Source of the DNA: Chitinophaga sp. MM2321
GTDB taxonomy: Bacteria > Bacteroidota > Bacteroidia > Chitinophagales > Chitinophagaceae
Assembly: GCF_964033635.1 (NCBI RefSeq)
Contig: NZ_OZ035533.1
Span: 5,861,001 to 5,925,000, forward strand
Direction: 5' to 3'
Length of the DNA: 64,000 nt
Numbering within the stretch: position 1 is the stretch's first letter; every line of letters starts with the position of its first letter. The notes beneath the pieces are model-generated. The model did no database searches and was not told the DNA's origin. It saw only the letters and a program-made list of their open reading frames with translations. A program made the translations under genes and the position numbers. This document shows positions 35,609 through 43,579 of the stretch, one piece after another.

Positions 35609-37576
35609 ATGCAACTTTATTGCAACTCTATTACAGAATACAAACGACTGGCCACACTGGAAGTAAAAGCAGGTGACTTATTACTGGGCAATTTCAATCC
35701 GATACGGATCCAGACGATGACCACCACAGACACCATGGATACCGCCGGCACGGTGGCACAAACCATCCGCTGCATCGAGGCGGGCGCCGAACTGGTGCGT
35801 ATTACCGCTCCCAGCAAAAATGAAGCGGAAAACCTGCTGGTCATCAAAAAAGAATTACGCAGACAGGGATATACCACCCCACTGGTAGCCGATATTCACT
35901 TTACGCCCAATGCCGCGGAAATAGCCGCCCGCATCGTGGAAAAAGTAAGGGTGAACCCGGGTAATTATGTAGATAAAAAGAAGTTTGAAACAATTGACTA
36001 TACCGACGCAGAATACAACGAAGAGATTGATCGCATCCGCGAAAGATTCAGCCCGTTGGTAAACATCTGCCGGGAATATGGCACTGCCATGCGCATAGGC
36101 ACCAATCACGGCTCGCTGAGCGATCGCATCATGAGCCGCTACGGTGACACCCCTATGGGAATGGTGGAAAGTGCGATGGAGTTTTTACGCATCGCGGAAG
36201 ATCTTCACTACCGTAATATTGTGCTGAGCATGAAAGCCAGCAACCCACAGGTAATGGTGCAGGCATACCGGCTGCTGGTACAAACCATGCAACAGGAACT
36301 GGGCCACTGCTACCCGCTGCACCTCGGCGTTACAGAAGCCGGCGACGGAGAAGATGGCCGCATTAAATCGGCTATCGGTATCGGTACCTTGCTGGAAGAT
36401 GGCGTAGGCGATACCATCCGGGTTTCGCTGACAGAAGATCCTGAATTTGAATTGCCCGTATGCCGGGATATTGTGAAGAGATATACCAACAGGGATAAAG
36501 AACAACCCGTTTCCACTTCCCCGATAACAACCCTTCCTTACTCGCCCTTTACATACAAACGCAGGGAAAGCAACAGTATCGGGAATATGGGAGAAAAACA
36601 GGTGCCGGTAGTTATTGCAGACTACAGGGGAAGATCACCGTTACAGCCGGCAGACCTTAACGCTATCGGCTATACGTACGATGCCGCTACTGATAAATGG
36701 AACATTGCAGATGCTGCAGCAGATTATATTTATACCGGCCAACACATACCCGGCTTTGCATTGCCCGGCACCCTCCAGGTGATCGTGGATGCAGCGTACT
36801 GGCAAACCAGCGGCAACAAACAAAATTGTATTCCTTATTTCGATACCGCTTCCTATCTGAAAGCACAGCAGGAAGGGCATACAGGCGCAAAGAATTTTGT
36901 AGCCGTGTCATGTGACAACCTGGATACTTCCCTGTTCTCCGACCTGCTCTCCCACTTCAGCGATCCGTCATTTGCGGGCAGTACTATCCTGGTGGCTTCC
37001 GCTACCGGTAGTAATGCCATGACTGCCGTAAGAAGTTTATTTATACGGCTTGCAGAAAATAATATAGCCGTTCCCGTTATTATACACAGTATCAGTCATC
37101 AACCGGTGATGGATGAACACCTGATCCATCATGCCACCGAAGCCGGCGCCTTGCTGCTCGATGGTTTTGGTGATGGACTCTGGTTAACCAACCAGAAAAA
37201 TGATCCGGCCCAACAGGCCACGCTGAATAATATCGCGTTCGGTATCCTGCAGGCTACCCGCACCCGCATCTCTAAAACAGAATATATTTCCTGTCCTTCC
37301 TGTGGCCGTACACTATTTGATTTACAAGAAACAACCGCCCGCATCCGGGCTGTTACCCATCATCTTAAAGGAGTTAAGATTGCGATCATGGGCTGTATCG
37401 TGAACGGACCGGGCGAAATGGCCGATGCCGACTTTGGCTATGTAGGCAGCGGTGTAGGAAAGATCACCCTGTACCGGGGCAAGGAAGTCGTAAAGCGTGG
37501 GCTCAACAGCGATGTGGCAGTGAATGAACTGATCAACCTTATCCGCGATAATGGCATGTGGGTAGAGAAAAACTGA
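35609..37576 (+). CDS. ispG: (E)-4-hydroxy-3-methylbut-2-enyl-diphosphate synthase, long form
   Basis: 655 residues. The N-terminal TIM barrel covers about 1-290 (GNFNPIRIQTMTTTDTMDT, VNPGNYVDKKKF, RIGTNHGSLSDRIM). A large insert domain spans about 300-545, as in Bacteroidota, Chlamydia and plant enzymes. The C-terminal [4Fe-4S] domain has CPSCGRT and GCIVNGPGEM with three cysteine ligands. The enzyme makes HMBPP in the MEP pathway of isoprenoid synthesis. The gene is preceded by its own -7 box and stands alone. Confidence 0.96.
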   Translation: MQLYCNSITEYKRLATLEVKAGDLLLGNFNPIRIQTMTTTDTMDTAGTVAQTIRCIEAGAELVRITAPSKNEAENLLVIKKELRRQGYTTPLVADIHFTPNAAEIAARIVEKVRVNPGNYVDKKKFETIDYTDAEYNEEIDRIRERFSPLVNICREYGTAMRIGTNHGSLSDRIMSRYGDTPMGMVESAMEFLRIAEDLHYRNIVLSMKASNPQVMVQAYRLLVQTMQQELGHCYPLHLGVTEAGDGEDGRIKSAIGIGTLLEDGVGDTIRVSLTEDPEFELPVCRDIVKRYTNRDKEQPVSTSPITTLPYSPFTYKRRESNSIGNMGEKQVPVVIADYRGRSPLQPADLNAIGYTYDAATDKWNIADAAADYIYTGQHIPGFALPGTLQVIVDAAYWQTSGNKQNCIPYFDTASYLKAQQEGHTGAKNFVAVSCDNLDTSLFSDLLSHFSDPSFAGSTILVASATGSNAMTAVRSLFIRLAENNIAVPVIIHSISHQPVMDEHLIHHATEAGALLLDGFGDGLWLTNQKNDPAQQATLNNIAFGILQATRTRISKTEYISCPSCGRTLFDLQETTARIRAVTHHLKGVKIAIMGCIVNGPGEMADADFGYVGSGVGKITLYRGKEVVKRGLNSDVAVNELINLIRDNGMWVEKN

Positions 37577-37655
37577 TATTAAATATTGCTTAAAATGTAG
37601 AGGGGTATGCTTTATCAATGAATAAAAAATCTTAATTTTTGGTAAAACATACTGT

Positions 37656-37961
37656 ATGAAAAAGTTCCTCATAGGAATGCTGGCCATGTTCATGGGATTA
37701 ACCGTAGCCATGGCCCAAACACCTGCCACCCCCACTGCCAAGAAAGAAGTAAAAACAGCTAAAGTAAAAACGGAAAAGAAAGCAGCAACGGCTACACCGG
37801 TTGCTTCCGCAGACACCAAGCTGAAAAAAGACGGCACACCGGATAAGCGGTATAAAGAAAATAAAAACGCTGCCACTACATCAGGTCCTAAAAAGAAAGA
37901 CGGCACACCTGATATGCGCTACAAATCAAACAACAAAACCGCAGGCAAGAAAAAAGCATAA
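37656..37961 (+). CDS. Small secreted Lys/Thr-rich protein with two KKDGTPDxRYK repeats
   Basis: 101 residues. Signal peptide about 1-21 (MLAMFMGLTVAMAQ). The mature part is Lys/Ala/Thr-rich and contains LKKDGTPDKRYKENK and KKKDGTPDMRYKSNN, 29 residues apart. Lys and Arg make it very basic. The family is unknown to me; the DGTPD-R motif recalls acidic calcium loops but lacks enough acidic residues for a classic one. A terminator-like palindrome follows directly. Confidence 0.75.
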   Translation: MKKFLIGMLAMFMGLTVAMAQTPATPTAKKEVKTAKVKTEKKAATATPVASADTKLKKDGTPDKRYKENKNAATTSGPKKKDGTPDMRYKSNNKTAGKKKA

Positions 37962-37975
37962 CGAATCAAATCACA

Positions 37976-38019
37976 TAAGGATTAAGGGGCAACAAATATT
38001 TGTCGCCCCTTAATCCTTA
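37976..38019 (+). terminator. Palindrome H, terminator of the small basic protein gene
   Basis: TAAGGATTAAGGGGC / GCCCCTTAATCCTTA (15 bp) closed by ACAAATATTTGT, then TTTTTTT. Uses the GGATTAAGGG word of palindrome F. Confidence 0.88.
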
Positions 38020-38058
38020 TTTTTTTATCTTTACCCACCTAACTAGTTGATAATCTAT

Positions 38059-38079
38059 TGATAGCGAAAGGCGCTATCA
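38059..38079. promoter_or_regulatory. Candidate operator before the LysR gene
   Basis: TGATAGCG / CGCTATCA with a 5-bp spacer, 54 bp upstream of the LysR ATG. Resembles a regulator dyad. Confidence 0.4.
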
Positions 38080-38132
38080 TATTCCATCACTTGTTACGCA
38101 AACTATTTACCTCAAATCCGTATTTTTATTAC

Positions 38133-39041
38133 ATGTTCGATTTCAGACTCAGGGTGTTTCATACCGTTGCCAAGAGGCTCAGCTTCACCAAGGCTGCAGA
38201 AGAATTATACATCTCACAACCAGCCGTCACCAAGCATATTCATGAACTGGAGCAGCAGCTGGGCATGGCCCTGTTTGAAAGGATCGGTAACCGGATAAAA
38301 CTAACGAGGGCGGGACAGCTGGTGATGCATCATGCTGAAATAATTTTTACCGATTACCGCAACCTGGAATATGAAGTAAATCAGCTAAAACATACACAGG
38401 GCGGGGTTCTTGCCATAGGCGCCAGTAGCACTATTGCACAATACCTGATCCCTCCCCTGCTGGCAAAATTCAATCAACGGTACCCGGATGTTAAAACATC
38501 GCTCACCAACGGTAATACAGAACAGATAGAGCAGGCCCTTTTTGAAAAAAGTATCCTGCTGGGTATTATCGAAGGCAGTTCTAAAAATCCGCTGCTGAAG
38601 TATGTGGAATTTGCCAAAGATGAAATCGTACTGGTGGGCAACATAAAGCACCAATACGGCAACGGCGAGCCGCTGACAGCCGCTGAGCTTAAAACAATTC
38701 CCCTGCTCATGCGTGAACATGGTTCCGGTACCCTGGAAGTGATCACCGATGAACTGAAACGTTTGAAACTGAAGATCACAGACCTGAATGTGGCCATGTA
38801 TATGGGTAGTACGGAAAGCATTAAATCTTACCTGCATCATGCTCCCTGCGCCGCTTTTATTTCGCTGCAAACAGTACAGCGGGAACTGGAAGCGGGCGAA
38901 TTTACGATTCTGCCTGTGAAAAATTTCCGGGTGTTCAGGAAGCTCCACTTCACTTATCTGCAAGGCTTGCAGGATAAGCTGGCACAGCTTTTCATCAAGT
39001 TTGCCAAACAGCATATTACCGGTCCTAACGCTAACGTATAA
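38133..39041 (+). CDS. LysR-family transcriptional regulator
   Basis: 302 residues from the ATG at 38133. HTH at about 1-60 (FDFRLRVFHTVAKRLSFTKA, ISQPAVTKHIHELEQQLG), effector domain from about 88 (GVLAIGASSTIAQYLIPPLL). CysB/Cbl-like or other small-molecule sensing is not resolved. A TTG-started extension at 38058 overlaps the dyad at 38059-38079 and was rejected. No divergent target gene is next to it; it ends 3 bp from the convergent GNAT gene. Confidence 0.93.
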   Translation: MFDFRLRVFHTVAKRLSFTKAAEELYISQPAVTKHIHELEQQLGMALFERIGNRIKLTRAGQLVMHHAEIIFTDYRNLEYEVNQLKHTQGGVLAIGASSTIAQYLIPPLLAKFNQRYPDVKTSLTNGNTEQIEQALFEKSILLGIIEGSSKNPLLKYVEFAKDEIVLVGNIKHQYGNGEPLTAAELKTIPLLMREHGSGTLEVITDELKRLKLKITDLNVAMYMGSTESIKSYLHHAPCAAFISLQTVQRELEAGEFTILPVKNFRVFRKLHFTYLQGLQDKLAQLFIKFAKQHITGPNANV

Positions 39042-39044
39042 ACG

Positions 39045-39551
39045 TTATTTTTTCAACAACCGCCATCGCAGTAGTTCACCGTTATTACCTGCGGGTTGCA
39101 TCCCCAGTTTCTGCAATACTTTCATGGAAGGAATATTGGTGACGTCGCATTCTGCTACTACCCTTTTCACATATGGTTGCTGAAATGCCCAGCCGATCAG
39201 TGCCGCGGCGGCCTCCTGCATATACCCCTGGTTGCGGTATTCCGGCAACAGGGAATAACCTATTTCCACCAGCCCGTTTTTATCGGGGCGGCCTTTAAAG
39301 CCTACATCTCCCAGCACCGCTTTGTCTTTAGCCGACACAATGATCCATAATAACCAGGGGAAAGACCGGGGATCATCCTGCAACAATTCAATCAGGTGGG
39401 GTAACAATTCTTTCAGATCGGCCTGTGGCCATTCGGGAGGAATGTGTGCATCCAGTGATGTTACAGCGTGTTGGTCATGCAAATAAATTTCCGTTATAAG
39501 GGGTAACCGGCAAGGATATATCAGTAATCTCGGTGTTTGTAGGGGTAACAT
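39045..39551 (-). CDS. GNAT-family N-acetyltransferase
   Basis: 168 residues. GNAT fold with AVLGDVGFKGRPDKNGLVEIGYSL (strands 2-4), the acetyl-CoA loop LPEYRNQGYMQEAAAALIGW, and CDVTNIPSMKVLQKLGM in the C-terminal part, as in RimJ/RimL-type enzymes. It could acetylate a ribosomal protein N-terminus or a small amine. Convergent with the LysR gene and 30 bp downstream of the MBL hydrolase. Confidence 0.88.
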   Translation of the reverse strand: MLPLQTPRLLIYPCRLPLITEIYLHDQHAVTSLDAHIPPEWPQADLKELLPHLIELLQDDPRSFPWLLWIIVSAKDKAVLGDVGFKGRPDKNGLVEIGYSLLPEYRNQGYMQEAAAALIGWAFQQPYVKRVVAECDVTNIPSMKVLQKLGMQPAGNNGELLRWRLLKK

Positions 39552-39581
39552 AATAACAGTGGTTTACATCAAAAAAAACAG

Positions 39582-40331
39582 CTATCTGCTGCCGGTCTTT
39601 ATCGCCTGGGTATCCAGCTCTTCTCCTGCTTTCAGTATATGGATCTGCAATTGTTCCTGGTCTTTTGTCAATGCTTTGAATTGCTCCGGCGTACCGGTCA
39701 GAGAGGCCATGGTACCGTAGTGACAGGGTATTACATGTTTCACTTTGAGTAGCCGGGTGGCGAAAGCGGCTTCCAGTGGCCCCATGGTAAAGCGGTCGCC
39801 AATGGGCAGGATGGCAATATCCGGCTTATAGATCTCTCCAATGAGTGCCATGTCGCCAAACACAGAAGTATCACCGGAATAGTAGATGGAGATATCGTCG
39901 CTCATCCGCACAATAAAGCCATTGGTAGTATGTGTGTATCCTATTTTGCCGTCGGGTAAATTGATTTGTGCAAAGTGGAAAGCATTGGTCATTGTCACTT
40001 TCATATCCATGGTGGACAGGGTTCCGCCGGCATTCATCGGTTCAAAAACGTGATCCGGTACACCCTGCTCCTGTAAATACATCCGGACCACAGGATTGGC
40101 AATTACCTTGGGAGACCTGGTGCGGATGATCTCCACCATTTTACTATCCAGGTGATCGCGGTGGCCATGCGTAATCAGGATCAGGTCTATCTTATCCGGA
40201 ATGGTAAGCCCCGCCGGGATGGCGGTATTGCCTGTATACCATGGGTCCAGTAATACAATGCGGCCTTCCGGCGTAGTGAGTTGAAAACTGGCATGACCCA
40301 ACAACTGTATTTTGGTGTATTGCGCGCTCAT
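39582..40331 (-). CDS. Metallo-beta-lactamase-fold hydrolase (UPF0173 type)
   Basis: 249 residues. Zinc ligands in THGHRDHLDSK (HxHxDH), ADIAIL-type strand IYYSGDTSVFGD, and CHYGTM near the end. The N-terminus IQLLGHASFQLTTPEGRIVLLDPW is typical for UPF0173. These are cytoplasmic hydrolases of uncertain substrate. The same-strand GNAT gene follows after 30 bp, so an operon is likely. Confidence 0.9.
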   Translation of the reverse strand: MSAQYTKIQLLGHASFQLTTPEGRIVLLDPWYTGNTAIPAGLTIPDKIDLILITHGHRDHLDSKMVEIIRTRSPKVIANPVVRMYLQEQGVPDHVFEPMNAGGTLSTMDMKVTMTNAFHFAQINLPDGKIGYTHTTNGFIVRMSDDISIYYSGDTSVFGDMALIGEIYKPDIAILPIGDRFTMGPLEAAFATRLLKVKHVIPCHYGTMASLTGTPEQFKALTKDQEQLQIHILKAGEELDTQAIKTGSR

Positions 40332-40407
40332 ATAAAAAGCCGTTTAGAATCCTTATCTAAATATACTATTTCTACTTCTTCTACGCACACAGGAGCTTGT
40401 TCAAAAA

Positions 40408-40440
40408 AAATCCTGTACCGGCAATACCGGAACAGGATTT
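40408..40440 (-). terminator. Intrinsic terminator of the 163-residue lipoprotein gene
   Basis: AATCCTGT-ACCGG / CCGG-AACAGGATT stem. On the minus strand it ends in TTTTTTTT. Confidence 0.88.
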
Positions 40441-40461
40441 TCTATCTATAGCTGATAAAAA

Positions 40462-40953
40462 CTATTGACGTTGTAATGTATAAGTGATCGCAGCGGCTTT
40501 ACCTTCAAAATTCAGGTTAGCTTTCCAGGTCATGGTGCTGCCGGCGCCTAATACTTCTACGAGGTAGCCGTCTGTTACATTTTTAGCTTTCACACCACTC
40601 AGCAGTTTTTTGAATCCGAACATGGTTACACCGCCTTGTTTGCTCAGTGTCCATACAATGTTCTGTGTAACGGGGCTGCAACCATTTTCAGTAGATGATA
40701 AAGTGTAAGAACCGTTGGCATTATTATCGGGGAGGATCCACTGGCTTCCTTTAAAGCAGGCGGCAGATGCTTCATCGAAAACGGTTACTTTGGCGTTATC
40801 CGGAATCCCTTCATAACGGATGTCTGTTAATACCCAGTTCCCTTTTACGGCGCTTTTGTTAATGTCCGTGGTCACACCTTGCTTGGGGGAGCAGGATGAT
40901 CCGAGGATAGCAATCAGTGCCAGAAATAAAGCGGCTAATGATAAATTTTTCAT
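40462..40953 (-). CDS. Lipocalin-like lipoprotein
   Basis: 163 residues. Lipobox LGSSC (Cys21). The mature part has GNWVLTDIRYEGIP, then alternating strands with NGSYTLSS, IVWTLSKQGG and a C-terminal ITYTLQRQ, resembling Bacteroidota lipocalin-like domains. Two cysteines (AACFKGS and ENGCSPV) could form a disulphide. Role unknown; outer-membrane or periplasmic. Single gene with its own terminator. Confidence 0.75.
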   Translation of the reverse strand: MKNLSLAALFLALIAILGSSCSPKQGVTTDINKSAVKGNWVLTDIRYEGIPDNAKVTVFDEASAACFKGSQWILPDNNANGSYTLSSTENGCSPVTQNIVWTLSKQGGVTMFGFKKLLSGVKAKNVTDGYLVEVLGAGSTMTWKANLNFEGKAAAITYTLQRQ

Positions 40954-41079
40954 GGAGAATGAATTTGTATGTTTAAATGCTCATGTATTCAACAGCTGTA
41001 ATCCAATAAGGTTTATACCAGCCGGAATACGGGGCAAGTTCAGCTTTTGCAAGAAACGTACCAAATGAAAATAAGCAGA

Positions 41080-41574
41080 TCAATGGCTGGCCGGCAAAGG
41101 ATTTGCGACAGCGGGGGATTTCAGTTTAATCAGCACCTCTTCCAACTGGGTGGTCCGGTGATACAGGTACCAGGTGCTGGCAGCCAGTGACATGGACAGG
41201 ATACACATGGCCACAAAGGCGCAACGCCACCATATACTTACCATAATACTGCGGTTCCAACCGGGATTGGCATTAATGTATACAGGCTCCGGTGGCGTGT
41301 ATGCATTTGCGTTATTACTGTTGCGGCGGTAATGGTCCTGACTGTGTCCACTATAATCCATCCGTTTGAATATAGCCCGCTTCAGTTTGGCGGGAGGCAT
41401 CACAGCTTCGTCCAGCACCTGTTCTTCCACCCGCAACTCTACTGCTCCCACTTCCTTTTCCAGTTCAGGGTACAGCATACGCAGATACGTTAGCTCCTCC
41501 TCCTGTTCAGGTGTGGCGAGTCCGAGCACATAACGCTCTATTATTCCGCTCTCTATGTAATCTTTTACGTTCAA
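41080..41574 (-). CDS. Second anti-sigma-like membrane protein (paralogue)
   Basis: 164 residues from a TTG start. N-terminus DYIESGIIERYVLGLATPEQEEELTYLR matches its upstream neighbour (41706-42182) nearly residue for residue in the first 60 positions, including the PPAK/PPAQ motif. Membrane helix about 112-134 (RCAFVAMCILSMSLAASTWYLY), then a very short periplasmic tail of about 30 residues. It lacks an RskA-type C-terminal domain. Separated from the first copy by 131 bp. Confidence 0.75.
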   Translation of the reverse strand: MNVKDYIESGIIERYVLGLATPEQEEELTYLRMLYPELEKEVGAVELRVEEQVLDEAVMPPAKLKRAIFKRMDYSGHSQDHYRRNSNNANAYTPPEPVYINANPGWNRSIMVSIWWRCAFVAMCILSMSLAASTWYLYHRTTQLEEVLIKLKSPAVANPLPASH

Positions 41575-41705
41575 AATACCGGTTCAAAAAAGCAGGTAAA
41601 ATATAAATAATAAATACTATATCTATATAGATACGTTACCAACTATCCTTGTGGATTTACAAAATGATAAAATATTTTTACAGAACGTTAAAAACGTTGC
41701 TAAAA

Positions 41706-42182
41706 TTATAGGGGGGTGGTATATTCCTGTTGTACCTGCATAACAGCTACAATAGCAGATCTTGCTTCTTCCTGCTCTTTAACCTGACGGTATTTGAGGT
41801 AATAGAGGATGGCAAAGAACAGAAAAATTTTAGACAGGATAAAGATGATAATAAAGAAGATCTTCCACCAGCGGTGTACGGAGATATGGCTGCCGTCTTT
41901 AGGCAGGATGTTGATAAAAGTATAACTGGAAGAGGTTTCTCCATATCCACCCGCCTGTTCCCAACGGATCTTTTGCAGTACCCGCTCTTTGGTTTGTGCA
42001 GGAGGCATAGCCGCCTCATCGAATGCTGCCCTTTCCAGGCGGCGTTCTACAATCTCCACTTCCGTGTCGAGGTCGGGGTATAACCGTCTCATGTGCTCCA
42101 GTTCTTCCACTTCAGATTCAGTGGCCAGCCCTAAAACAAACGATTCGATGATACCGCTTTCTATGTAAAATTTTAGTTCCAA
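41706..42182 (-). CDS. First anti-sigma-like membrane protein
   Basis: 158 residues. The start is TTG, overlapping the sigma stop by 10 bp. The N-terminal domain FYIESGIIESFVLGLATESEVEEL is the zinc-free anti-sigma type common in Bacteroidota. The membrane helix is about 110-132 (IFFIIIFILSKIFLFFAILYYL), then a short tail (KEQEEARSAIVAVMQVQQEY). Overlap with the sigma gene suggests coupled translation and direct binding. Confidence 0.78.
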   Translation of the reverse strand: MELKFYIESGIIESFVLGLATESEVEELEHMRRLYPDLDTEVEIVERRLERAAFDEAAMPPAQTKERVLQKIRWEQAGGYGETSSSYTFINILPKDGSHISVHRWWKIFFIIIFILSKIFLFFAILYYLKYRQVKEQEEARSAIVAVMQVQQEYTTPL

Positions 42183-42685
42183 GTATCTTTTAAAAATTTT
42201 CTGAAGGCTTTCATGGCCGCTTCCAGTATTTCATTTACCTGCCCTTCCGGCATCGCCAGCATGCGGGCTATCGTTGTGATAGATAATCCTTTGAAATAAC
42301 AAAGTCGGAACACTTGTTGTTCTCTGGGCGGCAATACTACGTAGAATTGTTGCAATATACCTTTCTCTTTTTCCATTAGTTCTGTGCCTGTCAGCGCCGT
42401 TTCGGGTAGGGCTTCTTTGATAGCCAACTCCCTGGTTTTGCGCAATAACCAGGCAAATAGGGTGCGATAGCCTGATGTTTTAAATGTTTCAATATGATGA
42501 AAAGCCCAGGTAAATACGCGTACGATCACATCATCCGCCCTTTCTTTCATAGGTACCAACTGTAGCACCATACCGTAAAGCGCGCCTGCATAGCGATCAT
42601 ATAACAGCTCTTTCGCGGCAGGATCTCCTATCATCAGTCGCTCTACAAGCACATGCTCATTTATATGTGTCAGATCTCTCCGCAA
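42173..42685 (-). CDS. ECF-type RNA polymerase sigma-70 factor
   Basis: 170 residues. Region 2: LLYDRYAGALYGMVLQLV, DVIVRVFTWAFHHIETF, FAWLLRKTRELAIKEA. Region 4: LPPREQQVFRLCYFKGLSITTIARMLAMPEGQVNEILEAAMKAFRKFL. The frame begins at a TTG; the first ATG is at codon 18. First gene of a three-gene unit with the two anti-sigma copies. Confidence 0.9.
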   Translation of the reverse strand: MRRDLTHINEHVLVERLMIGDPAAKELLYDRYAGALYGMVLQLVPMKERADDVIVRVFTWAFHHIETFKTSGYRTLFAWLLRKTRELAIKEALPETALTGTELMEKEKGILQQFYVVLPPREQQVFRLCYFKGLSITTIARMLAMPEGQVNEILEAAMKAFRKFLKDTWN

Positions 42686-42851
42686 AAAAAGTTGTGCTAC
42701 CGTTTAGGAGTGCTAATATATAAAATTTGTTAATAGGTCCGCTATTATTGCAGAAATGAATTTACTAACATATATAGCTGAAATGGACAATTATTTAATA
42801 ATCAACTATTCCGGCACAATAGTGTTATCTATCTAAAGTAAAAATATCACC

Positions 42852-43397
42852 ATGCACTGTAAAACCTATCTGCTCGCCGCATGTACGCTGGCAGCGGCTT
42901 CCTGTGGCAACGGCGCCGGCAATACTACCGCTGATTCTGCAACAGCAGACAGCGATGCTGATACTGTCATGGCAGCCCATGCCGATTCGGGTACCAGCCT
43001 GGATGTACAACCACTTACCGGCTACTTTGTGAAGAATAACATCCAGGTAAGCGATAGCCTCACCTTCTGGATCATAGATAACCCGGCTACCTTCGACAGC
43101 CTTTTCGGCATGGCCAAAACGATGAACAATAAAATTGACAACCCTGATTTTGGCACCCACGTGGTAGTAGCGGCCACTATGCCCGCCACTTTCTATGGCA
43201 CGGAAATCCAGCTGGCATCCGCTACTTCCGACGATCAGAATAATGCGGAACTTCATTTTGTGGCGCCGGCAGGCAACGGGAAAAGCTCCTCATCCGCTAC
43301 ACCGCTATGGCTGGGAAGTATCCCTAAAACCGGCAAAAGTACCATCAAACTATATACAGGGGATCACTTAACGAAAACGGTTAATGAACTGGAATAA
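42852..43397 (+). CDS. Lipoprotein of unknown function
   Basis: 181 residues. Lipobox AAASC (Cys18), then an Ala/Asp/Thr/Ser-rich linker (TTADSATADSDADTVMAAHAD). The folded part from about 55 shows alternating strands (LTFWIIDNPATFDSLFGMAK; THVVVAATMPATFYGTEIQLAS), a Ser-rich loop and an end TIKLYTGDHLTKTVNELE. No family recognised. It is divergent from the sigma gene and might belong to its regulon. Confidence 0.7.
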   Translation: MHCKTYLLAACTLAAASCGNGAGNTTADSATADSDADTVMAAHADSGTSLDVQPLTGYFVKNNIQVSDSLTFWIIDNPATFDSLFGMAKTMNNKIDNPDFGTHVVVAATMPATFYGTEIQLASATSDDQNNAELHFVAPAGNGKSSSSATPLWLGSIPKTGKSTIKLYTGDHLTKTVNELE

Positions 43398-43579
43398 ACA
43401 TCGTCCCGGTCATTTAAACCGTTGTGCCACCACCTCCTTCCTGTAAGCAAAGAGCCCTTCCAGATAATAAAAGCGCCGGCACAGAGGTTTGACAGTCCTC
43501 CCCGTAAGGGCGCCTACATTTACTTTATGCTTTCATGGCTTTTCGTAAGTTTGTACAATATTTTAATCCGACCGGTAAC

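Noticed and set aside
38058..38132. TTG-started extension of the LysR gene
   Set aside because: LysR proteins begin with the HTH; the extension runs over the candidate operator.
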